This document shows, in pieces, positions 5,991-7,212 of a stretch of 7,212 nt of DNA (the stretch's first letter is position 1; each line of letters opens with the position of its first letter). Under the pieces are notes generated by a model. It saw only the letters and a list, made by a program, of their open reading frames with translations, did not search any database and was not told where the DNA came from. Origin of the DNA: Paracoccaceae bacterium. GTDB lineage: Bacteria; Pseudomonadota; Alphaproteobacteria; Rhodobacterales; Rhodobacteraceae. Position numbers and translations under genes: made by a program. Location of the stretch: NCBI GenBank assembly GCA_007128865.1, contig SKWP01000191.1, positions 1 through 7,212 on the forward strand, given 5' to 3'.

Positions 5991-6978
5991 TTCCGGCCTC
6001 CTGACGCGCTGCCGAAGCATGCAGCCAGCAGGCAACCTGCCGCCGGTCGCCGCGGTCGATCAGGTCGGGGCGATCCTGGCGGCATCGCGGCATCACCTCG
6101 GGACAACGCGGGTTGAAGGCGCATCCGGGCGGGATGGCATCAAGCCGCGGCATCGAGCCGGGTATCTGGGTCAGGCGCGAAGAACTGTGCGCAAGGGTCG
6201 GGATCGAACCCATGAGCCCGCGCGTATACGGGTGCTCGGCGGCCTTGATGACATCGCGGACCGGGCCGATTTCGGCCATGCGCCCGGCATAGAGCACCGC
6301 AACCCGATCCGCGGTTTCCGCAATCACACCCATGTCATGGGTGATCAGCAGCACCGCTGCCCCCTTTTCGGCGCACAGGTCGCGCAGCACGTCGATAATC
6401 TGGGCCTGCACGGAAACATCGAGTGCGGTTGTCGGTTCGTCGGCGATGACAAGCTCGGGTTCGGCGGCAAGCGCCAGCGCGATCACCACCCGCTGGCGCA
6501 TGCCGCCCGAAAAATGGTGCGGATAGTCGTCGATCCTTCGGCGCGCGGCCGGAATGCCGACCTGATCGAGCAGGGACACGGCGCGCTCGCGCGCCTCGCG
6601 TTCGCCAACATCCAGATGGGTGCGGATGGTCTCGATCAGCTGTTCGGCGACGGTGTAAAGCGGGTTCAGGCTGGTCAGCGGATCCTGAAACACCATCCCG
6701 ATGCGCTTGCCGCGGATACGGCGCATCCTTTCGGCAGGCAAACTGTCGATCCGTTCGCCCTGCAACCGTATCTCACCCCCCACGATGCGGCCCGGCGGCT
6801 CGATCAGCCCGATGATCGCGGCGCCGGTGATCGACTTGCCGGCACCGGATTCGCCCACCATGCCCAGCACCTCGCCGGCCTCGATGTCGAATGAAACCCG
6901 GTCGAGCGCGCGCAGGGTGCCGCGGCGGGTCGGAAATTCCACGACGAGGTCACGAACCGAAAGCAGCGGCGCAGCCAT
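5983..6978 (-). CDS. Peptide-type ABC importer ATP-binding protein, DppD/OppD family
   Basis: This is the first of the paired ATPases of the importer; it would form a heterodimer with the DppF-like protein. The 331-residue product has Walker A GESGAGKS at 42-49, the Q-loop VFQDP at 96-100, the signature SGGMRQR at 157-163, Walker B ELVIADEP at 175-182 and the H-loop His214. The C-terminal domain has IPPGCAFNPRCP, with cysteines at 286, 292, 299 and 317, the spacing seen in family members that bind a 4Fe-4S cluster. The ATG at 6978 shares one base with the stop of the permease gene (TGATG), which indicates translational coupling. An in-frame start 35 codons upstream would lie inside the permease gene and is rejected. 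Length is normal for the family. Confidence 0.93.
   Translation of the reverse strand: MAAPLLSVRDLVVEFPTRRGTLRALDRVSFDIEAGEVLGMVGESGAGKSITGAAIIGLIEPPGRIVGGEIRLQGERIDSLPAERMRRIRGKRIGMVFQDPLTSLNPLYTVAEQLIETIRTHLDVGEREARERAVSLLDQVGIPAARRRIDDYPHHFSGGMRQRVVIALALAAEPELVIADEPTTALDVSVQAQIIDVLRDLCAEKGAAVLLITHDMGVIAETADRVAVLYAGRMAEIGPVRDVIKAAEHPYTRGLMGSIPTLAHSSSRLTQIPGSMPRLDAIPPGCAFNPRCPEVMPRCRQDRPDLIDRGDRRQVACWLHASAARQEAGNG
5997..6002 (-). promoter_or_regulatory. Ribosome binding site that fixes the DppF-like start
   Basis: A full AGGAGG lies on the minus strand within the end of the DppD-like gene, 6 nt before the ATG at 5990. It favours this start over an in-frame ATG 15 codons upstream. Confidence 0.8.
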
Positions 6979-7212
6979 CACCGCAACCTCGGGTTCAGCG
7001 CATCGCGTAGCCAGTCGCCCAGAAGGTTGACCGACAGCGCCAGCGCCAGAAGCGTGATCGACGGGAACAGCAGTATCCACCATTCCCCCGAAAACAGGAA
7101 CTGCTGGCCGATGCGGATCAGCGTTCCCAACGAGGGCTGGGTCGGCGGCACCCCCACGCCCAGGAACGACAGCGTCGCCTCGGCAATGATCGCCAGGGCC
7201 AGCCCGATGGTG
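6978..7212 (-). CDS. Peptide-type ABC importer permease, DppC family (C-terminal 77 residues)
   Basis: This is the end of an inner-membrane permease that forms the channel together with a DppB-like partner, which would lie beyond the window. The open frame enters at 7212 and ends with TGA at 6978-6980. Visible parts are AIIAEATLSFLGVGVPPTQP, the loop that follows the EAA motif in this family, a last hydrophobic span (about WWILLFPSITLLALALSVNL), and the typical C-terminus GDWLRDALNPRLR. The last feature is characteristic of DppC/OppC-type permeases. The EAA loop itself lies at or beyond the window edge. The stop overlaps the start of the DppD-like ATPase by one base, placing both in one operon. 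Confidence 0.92.
   Translation of the reverse strand, partial: TIGLALAIIAEATLSFLGVGVPPTQPSLGTLIRIGQQFLFSGEWWILLFPSITLLALALSVNLLGDWLRDALNPRLR

Noticed and set aside
5740..6894. A 384-codon plus-strand open frame antisense to the two ATPase genes
   Set aside because: The opposite strand encodes complete Walker A, signature and Walker B motifs. The antisense product resembles nothing known.
6978..7083. A start for the DppD-like ATPase 35 codons upstream of 6978
   Set aside because: It would lie wholly inside the permease gene in another frame, and the extra residues have no family similarity. The TGATG overlap marks the natural start.

Overview
The window is a GC-rich stretch of bacterial chromosome in which every supported gene lies on the minus strand, so the biological reading direction runs from position 7212 down to 1. 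The proteins look like those of an alphaproteobacterium, most probably of the Rhodobacteraceae (Roseobacter/Rhodobacter type). The RpoB N-terminus, the 171-residue L10 starting V-D-R-A-Q-K-E, the short 65-residue SecE and the L7/L12 sequence are all of that style. This assignment rests on recognition, not on a search.

In transcription order, the first block (7212 to 4986) is the distal part of a peptide-type ABC importer operon. It holds the last 77 residues of a DppC-like permease, then a DppD-like ATPase, then a DppF-like ATPase. The three genes are tightly packed, with overlaps of 1 and 8 nt. Both ATPases carry a complete set of ATP-binding motifs and a four-cysteine C-terminal motif of the kind linked to an iron-sulfur cluster in this family.

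A 179-nt spacer follows. It contains a perfect inverted repeat and a good sigma70-type promoter (TTGAAA, 17 nt, TATCTG) placed about 22 nt upstream of secE.

The second block (4806 to 1) is the conserved transcription/translation cluster secE, nusG, rplK, rplA, rplJ, rplL and rpoB (5' 357 codons only). rplK and rplA are nearly contiguous (3 nt). The other genes are separated by GC-rich leaders of 68 to 316 nt. The longest leader, between rplA and rplJ, has the conserved core of the L10 autoregulatory leader RNA plus four strong hairpins. It probably uncouples rplJL expression from rplKA and lets L10 bound to L7/L12 repress its own synthesis. SecE serves protein export. NusG couples RNA polymerase to the ribosome or Rho. 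L11, L1, L10 and L7/L12 build the ribosomal stalk regions. RpoB is the core polymerase beta subunit.

No mobile element, CRISPR array, tRNA or rRNA gene was found, and I see no sign of a novel accessory system. The points of interest are regulatory: the leader structures, the secE promoter with its adjacent palindrome, and the ABC transporter abutting secE.
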